A stretch of DNA of 64,000 nt from UBA2030 sp049969475 (GTDB lineage Bacteria > Bacteroidota > Bacteroidia > Bacteroidales > TTA-H9), in contig JBMFOU010000009.1 of the NCBI GenBank assembly GCA_049969475.1, forward strand, positions 33,626 through 97,625, in the 5' to 3' direction. The notes beneath the pieces were generated by a model, which saw only the letters and a list, made by a program, of their open reading frames with translations, had not been told where the DNA came from and did not search any database. A program made the position numbers and the translations under genes. Shown in pieces: positions 9,001 through 17,536 of the stretch. The first letter of the stretch is position 1. Every line of letters begins with the position of its first letter.

Positions 9001-9037
9001 AAAAAATGAAGCTGCCTCGACTTTTGAGACAGCCTCC
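9001..9037 (-). terminator. intrinsic terminator of rny
   Basis: On the minus strand, stem GAGGCTGTCTC / GAGGCAGCTTC (two G-U pairs) with loop AAAAGTC is followed by ATTTTTT. It sits 35 bases after the rny stop. Its first 15 bases are an exact inverted copy of the start of the lepB terminator. Confidence 0.75.
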
Positions 9038-9071
9038 AATTAAATGGAAATAAATCTTCAGGTTAGAAGTA

Positions 9072-10613
9072 CTACTTAGCAAAGCTAATAGCCCTGGTTT
9101 CTCTGATAACTGTAATTTTAATCTGGCCTGGATAGGTCATTTCTTCCTGAATCTTTTTCGATAGTTCGTAAGAGATACGACTGGCATCGTTGTCGCTAAC
9201 CTTATCGGCACCTACGATTACACGCAACTCACGACCGGCTTGAATGGCAAAGGTTTTAACCACACCGGGATAGGAGAGAGCCATTTCTTCGAGTTTGTGC
9301 AGACGTTGCATGTAAGCTTCTACCACCTCGCGGCGGGCCCCCGGTCGGGCACCCGAAATGGCGTCGCATACCTGCACGATGGGTGCCAAAAGTGTAGTCA
9401 TCTCCACCTCTTCGTGGTGAGAACCAATGGCATTGCAAACATCGGGCTTTTCTTTATACTTTTCTGCCAGGGTCATTCCCAACAAGGCATGGGGGAGATC
9501 CGATTCGTTGTCGGCAACTTTGCCAATATCGTGTAGTAGACCAGCCCGCTTGGCCTTTTTAGGATTGAGGCCTAGTTCGGCGGCCATGTTGGCACACAGC
9601 CGGGCCACTTCTTTGGAGTGGTGAAGGAGATTTTGCCCATACGATGAACGGTACTTCATCTTGCCTACAAGCCTGATCAGTTCAGGATGCATTCCGTGAA
9701 TGCCCAGCTCCATGACCGTACGCTTTCCGGTTTCAATGATTTCCTGTTCGATTTGTTTTTCTGTTTTGGTAACTACCTCTTCAATGCGGGCGGGGTGAAT
9801 ACGGCCGTCAGTTACCAGTTTTTGCAGGGAAAGACGTGCTATTTCCCTTCGTATGGGATCGAAGCTGGAGAGAAGGATAGCATCGGGCGTGTCGTCGATG
9901 ATAATCTCTACGCCTGTAAGAGACTCCAATGCACGTATATTGCGCCCTTCGCGACCAATGATGCGGCCTTTGATTTCTTCGCTTTCGATATTGAAAACCG
10001 AAACCGAATTTTCGATGGCATGCTCCACGGCTGTGCGCTGAATGGTCTCAACCACAATTTTTCGGGCTTCGTTCTGCGCTGTAATCTTAGCCTCGTCCAT
10101 AATATCTCGCACGAAAGCCATAGCTTCATTGCTTGCTTCTTCCCTGATGGTTTCTATGAGCTGGTTTTTGGCTTCTTCCTGAGTCATGCCAGATATTCTC
10201 TCGAGCATTTCAGTTTTTTCGCGAAGCGCTTTTTCAAGCTCTTTCTCTTTTCTTTCCATTTCTTCCATCTGGGTGTTGAGCGTGATACGCATCACTTCTG
10301 CTTCTTTGAGCTTTTTCTGCAATTCTTCGCTGCGCTGATTGAGTTGTTGCTCGCGTTGCTTAAGTTTGGTTTCCAAACGCAGCAAGTTGTTGTTTTTTTC
10401 GTTAATTTCCTGCTCGTTGACCAGTTTGAGTTGTAATATTTCCTCACGGGCCTGAGAGAGCTTTTCTTTACGCAGAATTTCTGCTTTTTCTTCTGCATCG
10501 CGCAAAATCAGGTTACTGGCTGATTGCGCATTTTTCTTGATAAAGATAGCCGTAATGGCGCTGGCAATTGCCGCGGCAGCAAGAATCAGAATCAAGGACA
10601 GTATTACATTCAT
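9072..10613 (-). CDS. rny: ribonuclease Y
   Basis: A 513-residue membrane-anchored endoribonuclease that starts mRNA decay. A transmembrane helix spans about residues 3-22 and a long Lys/Glu-rich coiled coil about 30-170. A KH domain follows (IKGRIIGREGRNIRALE, the GxxG loop being GREG). The HD domain has LLHDIGKVADNE and IGSHHEEVEM metal ligands. The length is typical. A TTG codon 6 bases upstream is in frame, but the ATG at 10613 is preferred. The gene follows the probable 6S RNA and zapA on the same strand. Confidence 0.94.
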   Translation of the reverse strand: MNVILSLILILAAAAIASAITAIFIKKNAQSASNLILRDAEEKAEILRKEKLSQAREEILQLKLVNEQEINEKNNNLLRLETKLKQREQQLNQRSEELQKKLKEAEVMRITLNTQMEEMERKEKELEKALREKTEMLERISGMTQEEAKNQLIETIREEASNEAMAFVRDIMDEAKITAQNEARKIVVETIQRTAVEHAIENSVSVFNIESEEIKGRIIGREGRNIRALESLTGVEIIIDDTPDAILLSSFDPIRREIARLSLQKLVTDGRIHPARIEEVVTKTEKQIEQEIIETGKRTVMELGIHGMHPELIRLVGKMKYRSSYGQNLLHHSKEVARLCANMAAELGLNPKKAKRAGLLHDIGKVADNESDLPHALLGMTLAEKYKEKPDVCNAIGSHHEEVEMTTLLAPIVQVCDAISGARPGARREVVEAYMQRLHKLEEMALSYPGVVKTFAIQAGRELRVIVGADKVSDNDASRISYELSKKIQEEMTYPGQIKITVIRETRAISFAK

Positions 10614-10640
10614 AGTCAATAAGTTTTTAGTAGGGAAAAG

Positions 10641-10836
10641 AAAAAACCCGCGGACAATCCTGAAGTGTTGAAACCCCTGAAGTACAGGTTTAGGGTTGCC
10701 CTGTATGCCTCAGTCTTCCACCGTCTCCGCCATGCGAAGACCCTGCAAGCAGGGTGTGGCCTGACTTCAGCAACAGTGAGACTCCCCTGAAGTGATTACT
10801 GTTGAGTTTGCAAACTTGATGAATTGCCGCGGGCTG
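10641..10836 (-). ncRNA. ssrS: probable 6S RNA
   Basis: About 196 nt between zapA and rny, on their strand. The two ends pair: CCCGCGG-CAAT at 10833-10823 with ATTG-T-CCGCGGG at 10658-10647, 11 bp with a one-base bulge, and the 3' arm runs straight into TTTTTT. Inside is a stable hairpin (ACCCTG-CTTG-CAGGGT, near 10741-10756) and smaller stems, giving a long closed rod. The length, closed rod and position beside zapA fit 6S RNA, which binds sigma-70-type RNA polymerase holoenzyme. The zapA-6S neighbourhood is well known in proteobacteria and, as I recall, zapA-6S-rny in Bacteroidota. The strand is inferred from the T-run and neighbours. A structured leader of rny is the alternative. Confidence 0.6.
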
Positions 10837-10862
10837 TTTTTTATGCCGGTGTCAAAGAACGT

Positions 10863-11147
10863 TCAGATGTAAGGGTCTATGAGTTGCTCAAGGGCCTGTA
10901 TCCGTTGATTGAGTAATTGTTCGTCATGCAAGGCAGTGCGTCTTTCTGTTTCTGACCTTACGGCCATTTCTAAGGAAACCATAGCCAGCAAGTCCTGATA
11001 ATCAGTATAAAAATACATTTCCGTGTATCGCTTCAACTGCTGGTTAACTTCAAGTGCTGCTTTTCTTACGAGTTCTTCTTCCTCCTTTTTTACTGTTAGC
11101 CGATAGTTTCTATCTGCAAGGGTGATGGTTATGGTAATCTCATTCAT
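10863..11147 (-). CDS. zapA: cell division protein ZapA
   Basis: A 94-residue protein that crosslinks FtsZ filaments at the division ring. It has the family pattern: a short N-terminal beta region (ITITLADRNYRLTVKKEEEELVRKAA) and a C-terminal coiled-coil helix (LAMVSLEMAVRSETERR...QRIQALEQLI). The length is typical. It lies 23 bases after the coiled-coil protein gene and upstream of the 6S-like RNA and rny, so transcription is probably continuous from the promoter at 11511-11518. Confidence 0.88.
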   Translation of the reverse strand: MNEITITITLADRNYRLTVKKEEEELVRKAALEVNQQLKRYTEMYFYTDYQDLLAMVSLEMAVRSETERRTALHDEQLLNQRIQALEQLIDPYI

Positions 11148-11170
11148 AAGAAAGAATGCCGTGCGAACAT

Positions 11171-11476
11171 TTACTCAAGGTCAGGCTGGCTCAATAAACC
11201 AATGCATCTGTCAATGTCCCGCACAATTCGTTCAATTTGGGTTTTGACTTCTGCTTTTTCCTTTCCCTGAGTTAATAATTGGGTTAGGGTTTGGGTTTTA
11301 TGGGTTTCGTTCACCTGGCTGAGCGCTCCCTCCAGTTTTTGAACCTCCTCCCTCAATGCCCGGTTTTCGGCTTCGAGTTCCCCAAGCCTTTGGTGCATCT
11401 CTTGAAAGCGACTGATAAGGTGGGCAATTTTGCCTCCAAGGCGGTCCACGTTATTCAGTACCTCTGGTTCAGCCAT
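11171..11476 (-). CDS. coiled-coil protein, possible ZapB-like partner
   Basis: A 101-residue, highly charged protein with uninterrupted heptads through about residues 8-65 (VDRLGGKIAHLISRFQEM; RLGELEAENRALREEV; KLEGALSQV). There are no catalytic residues and no signal peptide. It sits directly before zapA in one operon, and its size and coiled coil recall ZapB-type division factors. That function is inference from context. The ATG at 11476 was chosen over an upstream TTG at 11494. Confidence 0.7.
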   Translation of the reverse strand: MAEPEVLNNVDRLGGKIAHLISRFQEMHQRLGELEAENRALREEVQKLEGALSQVNETHKTQTLTQLLTQGKEKAEVKTQIERIVRDIDRCIGLLSQPDLE

Positions 11477-11510
11477 CCGGGGGAGTATTTTCAACTTGAT
11501 GAACGATTTG

Positions 11511-11518
11511 CAAAGATA
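11511..11518 (-). promoter_or_regulatory. -7 element (TATCTTTG) of the zapA operon
   Basis: On the minus strand TATCTTTG fits TAnnTTTG, 34 bases before the ATG at 11476. It supports the internal start of the coiled-coil gene. Confidence 0.6.
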
Positions 11519-11549
11519 CTATAAAAAAGTTAAAAAAGCACATCTAAGT

Positions 11550-12239
11550 TTACTGCTCAGTGCTTTCCCCAAGTAATTCTGGGCGGCGCTCACGTGTTCG
11601 AAGTAAGGCCTGTTCATATCTCCATTCTTTTATTTTTGCCTCATGCCCAGAAAGTAAAATCTCAGGCACTTTCCATCCCTGGTAATCCGCAGGACGGGTG
11701 TATACTGGTGGTGAGAGCAAATTGTCCTGAAAAGAGTCGCTGAGCGCCGAAGTCTCGTCGTGTAAAACCCCTGGAAGCAAGCGAATAACAGCATCGGTAA
11801 TCACGGCTGCAGCTAGCTCACCACCTGTCAAAACATAATCACCTATCGAAATCTCCATGTCTACCAAGTGCTGCCTAATACGTTCGTCCACTCCCTTGTA
11901 ATGTCCACAAAGAATAATGATATTTTTGAGAGTGGAAAGTCGGTTGGCCAATTTCTGGTTGAATCGTTCGCCATCGGGTGAAGTGTAAATGACCAGATCG
12001 TATTTGCGCTGGGCTTTTAATGTTTCCAGAGCCCTGTGTACGGGTTCTACCATCATCACCATACCAGCTCCGCCTCCAAAAGGATAATCGTCCACTCGTT
12101 TGTGTTTATCAGTAGAGTAATCCCTGATATTATGCAAATGAATCTCAGCCATTCCTTTCTCAATAGCTCTTTTTAGAATTGATTCCCTGAATGGGCCCTC
12201 GAACATACCCGGAAACAAGGTTAAAATATCTATCCGCAT
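11550..12239 (-). CDS. trmD: tRNA (guanine-N1-)-methyltransferase
   Basis: A 229-residue SPOUT enzyme that methylates G37 of tRNAs reading CNN codons and so prevents +1 frameshifting. Signatures: N-terminus MRIDILTLFPGMF, PFGGGAGMVM, and the trefoil-knot SAM site ILCGHYKGVDERI...YVLTGGELAA. The length is typical. It is not next to rplS or rimM here and seems to be transcribed alone from a promoter that overlaps the divergent kinase promoter. Confidence 0.95.
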   Translation of the reverse strand: MRIDILTLFPGMFEGPFRESILKRAIEKGMAEIHLHNIRDYSTDKHKRVDDYPFGGGAGMVMMVEPVHRALETLKAQRKYDLVIYTSPDGERFNQKLANRLSTLKNIIILCGHYKGVDERIRQHLVDMEISIGDYVLTGGELAAAVITDAVIRLLPGVLHDETSALSDSFQDNLLSPPVYTRPADYQGWKVPEILLSGHEAKIKEWRYEQALLRTRERRPELLGESTEQ

Positions 12240-12269
12240 GAAAAATGCATAATTTTTAAATCAATTGCT

Positions 12270-12277
12270 TATTTTTG
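12270..12277 (+). promoter_or_regulatory. -7 element (TATTTTTG) of the hybrid kinase gene
   Basis: TATTTTTG on the plus strand, 67 bases before the ATG at 12345. A long 5' leader is implied. Confidence 0.5.
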
Positions 12278-12306
12278 TACCAGAGATTAATAAGGTATCC
12301 CATTTG

Positions 12307-12314
12307 CAAAGTTA
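12307..12314 (-). promoter_or_regulatory. -7 element (TAACTTTG) of trmD
   Basis: TAACTTTG on the minus strand, 67 bases before the trmD ATG. It lies inside the leader of the divergent kinase gene, so the two transcripts overlap head to head. Confidence 0.5.
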
Positions 12315-12344
12315 GGTAAACCTGCATAACATAAAATTTATCGG

Positions 12345-15323
12345 ATGACACAAGAATCTCCTAAACTTATTGATATAACAGTATTATTGGCTGAAGACGA
12401 GTTACATGCGCGCAATTTTACCGAGGCTCTTCTCAAAAACATGGTAAAAAGGGTATACTCTGTAGCTTCAGGAGTTGAAGGCCTAGAACTATTTAACAGA
12501 ATACCGATAGACGTGGTCATCACCGATATACAAATGCCCAAAATGAATGGTTTGGAGATGCTACGTAAAATGAAAGAACGCAAGCCGGACTTACTGACTA
12601 TGATAACAACGGCCTACGGGGAAACGCTATACTTTATGGAAGCCATCGAATTGGGCGTCGACCGATTTCTTCTCAAACCTTTCACGGCTGAAGTTCTTGG
12701 GGAAAACATTAACTATCTCGCCAATATTGTTCTCAATTCAGTCCGTCTGAAAAAGGAAGAGGAAGCACGTCTGGCGGCTGAACAGCAACTGCGGTTGAGT
12801 GAAGAAAAGTTTCGGTTGTTTTTCGAAATGACGCCTCAGGGTATTCTCATCTTCGATAGATATTCACACCGCATAATTGCAGCTAATCAGGCAGCAGCAA
12901 ACATTTTGGGTTACACCGATAAAGAACTACTCAATCTAGAAATATGGCAAGTTTTTGAAGATGAAGAGTTACTCAAATTTCCAACCCCCTCTGGTTTATT
13001 TCCATTGGAAACTTACCTGAGAAACCGAAATAATCGGCCGGTTCCAGTGGAAATAAATGCCAGAAACCTTGCGCTGCAAGGCATGGAGGTGACAATGACT
13101 ATATTTTCGGATATCACTTCCCGTAAGCAAGCCGAACAAAAGCTGAATGATTATCAAACCCGATTGGAGGAACTGGTTGACCAGCGCACCTTGGAGCTTC
13201 AGGATGCCATTTTTAAACTCATTGAAGAACGCGACCAAAGAACAATGCTCAATGAGATGTTGGAACACAACTTCAAGATGGAGAAACTTATTTCTTCTAT
13301 TACCTCTCGTTTTATAAATCCAACATCGAAAGATCTTGAGAATGAAATTTCTAATTCTCTAAAGGATATAGTACAATTTACAGGCATGGATAGAGGGTTC
13401 TTCTGGGCATTTGAGCCCGGGACTACCCAATTAAAAATCAGAATTCTTAGTCATCATCCAGGACAATATGTTCACCATGCACTGGCCGACTTCAATATTC
13501 GAGGCATGAATGTTCTCTACCAGACGCTTACTCAGGGACAAGCTTTTATAGTAGATCAAGAACATCAATTGGATAGTAATTCATTAGAAATAAAATACAT
13601 ACGTCTTAATAAAATACAGCGATTAATTATTTACCCTATTGAATATCAGAGCGACCTTGCCGGATTCATTGGCCTTGACTCAAGCCGTGAAGGTCTTATA
13701 CCAGCAGACCTCGATTTCTTATTAAAAATCACGGGTAAAGTGTTTATGGACGCTTGGATTCATCGAATGAATGCGATGGAAATTCGTAATTCGATTGACA
13801 AAATCACAGCCCTTCTCAATGCCATGCCCGATTGGTTGATCATGGTTAATCGTGAGGGAAAAATTCTCGAAATTAACGAAAGTGCTGCCAGGCAATTGAA
13901 TGTAAATCTTTCTGTTAATCAAACCCTCTCCTTTCATAAAATTTTTCCCATCGAACACTCCGCCTCGCGATGGAATTTTGTGAGGCAAGTATTCGAAAGT
14001 GGAAGTAAGCGACAACATTTAGATACTCAGGGAGCCAGAAAATATGAACATGTTTTCTTCCCTGTAATCTCCCAGGGACATACTGTGGAAAGTGTGGGAA
14101 TTCTGAGTAAGGACATCACTCAGGAATATCACTACCAGCAACAACTGATGGATAATTACCAGCTCTTGGAAACCATTATCAATAGTATTCCCAGTCCCGT
14201 TTATTATAAAAATATTGAAGGACGCATTCTGGGCTACAATAATGAATTTCTTGAATTTGCAGGCAAAGAATCTATGGAGGTAGTCGGTAAAAAATTGGAA
14301 GATATTCTTCCGGCACATGTTTTCAAGCTTCTGACCCAAAAAGATGAAGAATTACACAAAACTGGCAAAGCCCAGAGCTTTGAGATACGGCTCGATTCGC
14401 ATACCGACAAATACCGCGACATTCAGATAACGAAAACATTATTTCACGACTCGGAAGGTAATCCTGCAGGAATTGTCGGAATTCTGATAGATATTACTGA
14501 TCTTAAAAGAGTTAACGAAGAACTTGAAACTCTCAATAAAAATCTGGCCATTCGCGTAGAAGAAGAATTACGCAAGGTAGAGATGCAGCGGCAGGCTCTC
14601 ATTCAAAAATCGCGAATTGAAAGCCTTGGACAACTGGCTGCTGGAATTGCACACGAAATCAACCAACCCCTGAGTTCTATTTCTCTGGCCATGGAGAATG
14701 CTACTTTTAAACTCGGTACTGGAATCCCGGATATGGATTATCTTAAAAACAAGCTGGAAACCATCAAACAAAATGTAGGTCGAATAAAGGCCATTATTGA
14801 TCATGTAAAGACTTTTACCAGGCCAGGTTTTAATGTAGTTTTCAATGAGATTGACCTGAATGAGGCAGTTAAAGGAGGGCTAATGCTGGTATTTCAGCTA
14901 TTAAAAATACAGGATATTCAACTCAATCTCCAACTAAGCAAAGAAACCTTGATTGTTAAGAGTGACCAGGTAAAAATTGAACAAGTGGTTATTAATCTGG
15001 TCAATAATGCGAAAGATGCTTTGGTTGAAAAAGAACTCAAATCAGGGCCATTCCAAAAGACCATTGAAATATCGACCCGTAAGAAAGAAGGCAAAGCCCT
15101 CTTGATAGTATCTGATAATGGAATTGGAATGGATGCTTTAACCCTTGAGAAAATCTTTGAACCTTTTTTTACGACTAAAGAATCGAAGCAAGGTACAGGA
15201 CTGGGTTTGTCGATAGTTTATTCTCTTGTAAATGAAATGATGGGAGAAATTAAGGTGAAATCCCAACCAGGCAAAGGGAGTACTTTTATAGTTATCATAC
15301 CTCGTGTTGTATTGAGGCAATAG
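12345..15323 (+). CDS. hybrid sensor histidine kinase (REC-PAS-GAF-PAS-PAS-HK)
   Basis: A 992-residue soluble signalling protein with no membrane segment or signal peptide. The N-terminal receiver domain has acidic pocket LLAEDE and phosphoacceptor Asp61 in VVITDIQMPKMNG. PAS follows at about 160-275, then a coiled coil, a GAF-like domain at about 330-490 and two PAS domains at about 495-735. The HisKA domain has His770 in AAGIAHEINQPLSS. HATPase boxes are NLVNNAKDAL, SDNGIGMD and GTGLGLSIVYSLV. The HEINQP form is typical of kinases paired with NtrC-type regulators, and one lies 46 bases downstream. It probably senses a cytosolic cue and drives sigma-54 genes. The signal is unknown. Confidence 0.9.
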   Translation: MTQESPKLIDITVLLAEDELHARNFTEALLKNMVKRVYSVASGVEGLELFNRIPIDVVITDIQMPKMNGLEMLRKMKERKPDLLTMITTAYGETLYFMEAIELGVDRFLLKPFTAEVLGENINYLANIVLNSVRLKKEEEARLAAEQQLRLSEEKFRLFFEMTPQGILIFDRYSHRIIAANQAAANILGYTDKELLNLEIWQVFEDEELLKFPTPSGLFPLETYLRNRNNRPVPVEINARNLALQGMEVTMTIFSDITSRKQAEQKLNDYQTRLEELVDQRTLELQDAIFKLIEERDQRTMLNEMLEHNFKMEKLISSITSRFINPTSKDLENEISNSLKDIVQFTGMDRGFFWAFEPGTTQLKIRILSHHPGQYVHHALADFNIRGMNVLYQTLTQGQAFIVDQEHQLDSNSLEIKYIRLNKIQRLIIYPIEYQSDLAGFIGLDSSREGLIPADLDFLLKITGKVFMDAWIHRMNAMEIRNSIDKITALLNAMPDWLIMVNREGKILEINESAARQLNVNLSVNQTLSFHKIFPIEHSASRWNFVRQVFESGSKRQHLDTQGARKYEHVFFPVISQGHTVESVGILSKDITQEYHYQQQLMDNYQLLETIINSIPSPVYYKNIEGRILGYNNEFLEFAGKESMEVVGKKLEDILPAHVFKLLTQKDEELHKTGKAQSFEIRLDSHTDKYRDIQITKTLFHDSEGNPAGIVGILIDITDLKRVNEELETLNKNLAIRVEEELRKVEMQRQALIQKSRIESLGQLAAGIAHEINQPLSSISLAMENATFKLGTGIPDMDYLKNKLETIKQNVGRIKAIIDHVKTFTRPGFNVVFNEIDLNEAVKGGLMLVFQLLKIQDIQLNLQLSKETLIVKSDQVKIEQVVINLVNNAKDALVEKELKSGPFQKTIEISTRKKEGKALLIVSDNGIGMDALTLEKIFEPFFTTKESKQGTGLGLSIVYSLVNEMMGEIKVKSQPGKGSTFIVIIPRVVLRQ

Positions 15324-15369
15324 CAACACTATCTTTACGCATTTTTTAAATTCAATAAAAGAAAATTTG

Positions 15370-16764
15370 ATGAGTGAAAGACTGAATATTCTGATTGTTG
15401 ATGATGAGGCAGATATCAGGCATGAGCTTGAGGAAATGCTCCAAGTGTTATATGGTTGTAGCGTTTTCAAAGCATCTAATAGGGAAGAAGCGCTCAATGT
15501 ATTAAGGGCTCAATCTGTAGACATAGTTTTTCTTGATATTAGAATGCCGGGCACTGATGGACTCAGTGTTTTGGGTGAAATAAAGGATAACTGGCCCGAT
15601 CTCGAAGTGATTATGATTTCAGGTCATGGAGCCATGGATTCAGTGATTCAGGCAATGAGAAATAAGGCTGTCGATTTTCTGCCCAAACCCTTTTCCTCGT
15701 CCGACATACGGGCTGCAATAGAACGCACCCAGCGTTACAAAGAAATGAAGCAAAAGATTGCAAACCTTGAAGCCTCTCTCAGTTTGCTTACCCTTGGAAT
15801 ACAAAAAAAACTGGGACAGGGCTTTATCGCAGAAAGCAAAGCCATGAAAGAAGTGGCTGAGATGGTACGCAAGGTGGCACAAAGCGATACTACCAGTGTG
15901 CTTATTATCGGTGAGAGTGGGACCGGAAAGGAGCTTATTGCCAGGTCTATACATTTTCTGAGCCCTCGCAGAGACAAATATTTTTATGCAGTAAACTCTT
16001 CGGCTATTACAGAAACACTGTTTGAATCAGAATTTTTCGGACATACCAAGGGATCTTTCACAGGTGCCAACGAAAACAAAACCGGATGGTTTGAAGTTGC
16101 CAACCATGGGACCCTGTTTCTGGATGAAATTGGAGACCTGCCCTTGGGCCTTCAGACTAAATTTCTTAGAGTACTTGAGGAGAAAAAAATAAGCAGGGTA
16201 GGGGCTACACGCGAAATTGATATCGATGTGCGCATTATTGCTGCTACAAATCAAGACTTGGAAAAACTTACTGAGGAAAAGCGTTTTCGCCTCGATCTTT
16301 ACCATCGGCTCAGCACTTTTATCATTCACGTCCCGCCTTTGCGCGAACGCAAGGAAGACATCCCCTTATTGCTCAACTATTTTGCTGAAGAATTTGCCCG
16401 TAAACTCAACAAAAAGATTAAAGGCGTCGAATTGAAAGCTATCGAACATCTCATGCAATACTCTTTCCCTGGCAATGTTAGAGAATTGCGTAACATGGTG
16501 GAACGGGCTGTAATTTTGTGCGAAAAAGATCGTCTGCGCCTAAGCGACTTTCAGTTGGGACGAGCCGCCCAGCGAATCAGCAAAGTAGCCAGCGAAATAG
16601 AAACCCTTGACCTGGAAGAATTGGAAAAGAACGCTATAATGAAGGCCATTAAATTAGCTAACTACAATAAATCGGCTGCTGCTCGCCTGCTAAACATCTC
16701 TTTTCAGGCCCTTGATAGAAGAATCAAAAAATACAATCTCAGTTTCGACCAAAAGCTTATTTGA
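15370..16764 (+). CDS. NtrC-family sigma-54-dependent response regulator
   Basis: A 464-residue regulator. The receiver domain has IVDDEAD and Asp56 in VFLDIRMPGTDG. The AAA+ domain has Walker A GESGTGKELIARS and Walker B TLFLDEIGDLP. The sigma-54-contact loop reads GSFTGA, the usual variant of GAFTGA. A Fis-type HTH closes the protein (NKSAAARLLNISFQALDRRIKKY). It activates RpoN-dependent promoters when phosphorylated. The upstream hybrid kinase is the obvious partner. An in-frame TTG three bases upstream (15367) is less likely than the ATG. Its 3' end overlaps the convergent ferredoxin gene by 8 bases. Confidence 0.94.
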   Translation: MSERLNILIVDDEADIRHELEEMLQVLYGCSVFKASNREEALNVLRAQSVDIVFLDIRMPGTDGLSVLGEIKDNWPDLEVIMISGHGAMDSVIQAMRNKAVDFLPKPFSSSDIRAAIERTQRYKEMKQKIANLEASLSLLTLGIQKKLGQGFIAESKAMKEVAEMVRKVAQSDTTSVLIIGESGTGKELIARSIHFLSPRRDKYFYAVNSSAITETLFESEFFGHTKGSFTGANENKTGWFEVANHGTLFLDEIGDLPLGLQTKFLRVLEEKKISRVGATREIDIDVRIIAATNQDLEKLTEEKRFRLDLYHRLSTFIIHVPPLRERKEDIPLLLNYFAEEFARKLNKKIKGVELKAIEHLMQYSFPGNVRELRNMVERAVILCEKDRLRLSDFQLGRAAQRISKVASEIETLDLEELEKNAIMKAIKLANYNKSAAARLLNISFQALDRRIKKYNLSFDQKLI

Positions 16765-17080
16765 GTGCGTTTTCAGAGCACTGATTCACACATTTTCTAC
16801 AATTGTTACATCTATATTTATCAATATGTAATGCGCCTTCTCGTAAGCGAATGGCATTTTTTGGGCAATGAATCATGCAGCGCTGGCAAACCTTACATAA
16901 ATGCGGCATGTGAATGGGTTTTCTCCCTGCTGCTCTTCGTGTTCCCTGAAAGGTTTTCTCTGACGTTCTGTTGATTGCTAACCATTGTCCCCGATAGTTA
17001 TACCAGCGGGTACCACATACAGTGCACACAACTGTATCTTGATTTTCCTTTTGTAATAAGACGCTACAACAAGTATCCAT
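16757..17080 (-). CDS. small ferredoxin with two 4Fe-4S motifs and an N-terminal Cys-rich region
   Basis: A 107-residue protein. Residues 62-77 (CKVCQRCMIHCPK) and 91-104 (CNNCRKCVNQCSE) are two CxxCxxCxxxC motifs, so it is a dicluster ferredoxin for low-potential electron transfer. The N-terminal part adds a CC pair at 4-5 and CTVCG at 19-23, perhaps another metal site. The frame stays open upstream to 17170, but that part reads non-coding-like and crosses the divergent promoter, so the ATG at 17080 is preferred. The partner enzyme is unknown. The PflX-like radical SAM gene lies 450 bases away on the other strand. Confidence 0.75.
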   Translation of the reverse strand: MDTCCSVLLQKENQDTVVCTVCGTRWYNYRGQWLAINRTSEKTFQGTRRAAGRKPIHMPHLCKVCQRCMIHCPKNAIRLREGALHIDKYRCNNCRKCVNQCSENALK

Positions 17081-17132
17081 AGCATCTAAACACTCCAGCC
17101 ATTTTTTGGTTGAATAGATTAGCGAAAAGCGG

Positions 17133-17140
17133 TAAATTTG
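17133..17140 (+). promoter_or_regulatory. receiver-gene promoter, -33 TTG and -7 TAAATTTG
   Basis: TAAATTTG at 17133-17140 with TTG at 17110-17112, spacer 20 bases, ending 18 bases before the ATG at 17159. Confidence 0.7.
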
Positions 17141-17158
17141 CACCAATACTAAGTTATC

Positions 17159-17533
17159 ATGGCTTGCCATACAGTCCTTATTGTTGAAGATGATTTAATT
17201 AACCAGAAACTCGTAGAGACCATTCTTAAAAATTTAGGATACAATACACGCATTGCTGATAACGGAATTTCAGCCTTTGAAATAGCCATTTCGGGCGAAG
17301 TATGCGCCGTGTTGATGGATATAGAGCTTCCTATGCTTGATGGAATTAAAACCGTGCAACGAATAAGAGAATATGAACGCAAAAATGGTGGATACCTTCC
17401 TATTATCGCAATGACGAATTACTCCGATAAAAATAGTCGGCAGGAATATTTGCGTGCGGGTATGGATGGTTGTTTAAGTAAGCCATTCAAGCCCTTTGAA
17501 TTAGCTGAAATTTTACAAAGGTTTGGTATTTAA
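17159..17533 (+). CDS. stand-alone response regulator receiver protein
   Basis: A 124-residue CheY-like single-domain protein. The acidic pocket is VEDD at 9-12, the phosphoacceptor Asp54 lies in VLMDIELPMLDG, the switch Thr is in AMTNYSDK and the conserved Lys is in SKPFKPFEL. There is no output domain, so it must act through a protein partner, for example in a phosphorelay with one of the hybrid kinases. It is 3 bases from the PflX-like gene, so the two are co-transcribed. Its nearest relatives by eye are the C-terminal receivers of hybrid kinases such as the one at 61715. Confidence 0.88.
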   Translation: MACHTVLIVEDDLINQKLVETILKNLGYNTRIADNGISAFEIAISGEVCAVLMDIELPMLDGIKTVQRIREYERKNGGYLPIIAMTNYSDKNSRQEYLRAGMDGCLSKPFKPFELAEILQRFGI

Positions 17534-17536
17534 GGC

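Noticed and set aside
8632..9037. Calling the lepB-rny interval an insertion sequence
   Set aside because: No transposase or target duplication is seen, and both repeat ends work as terminators of the flanking genes. It is kept only as a possibility in the findings.
9687..10436. 249-residue plus-strand frame opposite ribonuclease Y
   Set aside because: It is Phe/Leu-rich because it is the complement of the Lys/Glu-rich coiled coil of rny. It has no domain or promoter.
17081..17170. N-terminal extension of the small ferredoxin
   Set aside because: It crosses the promoter of the divergent receiver gene and has no ferredoxin-like sequence.
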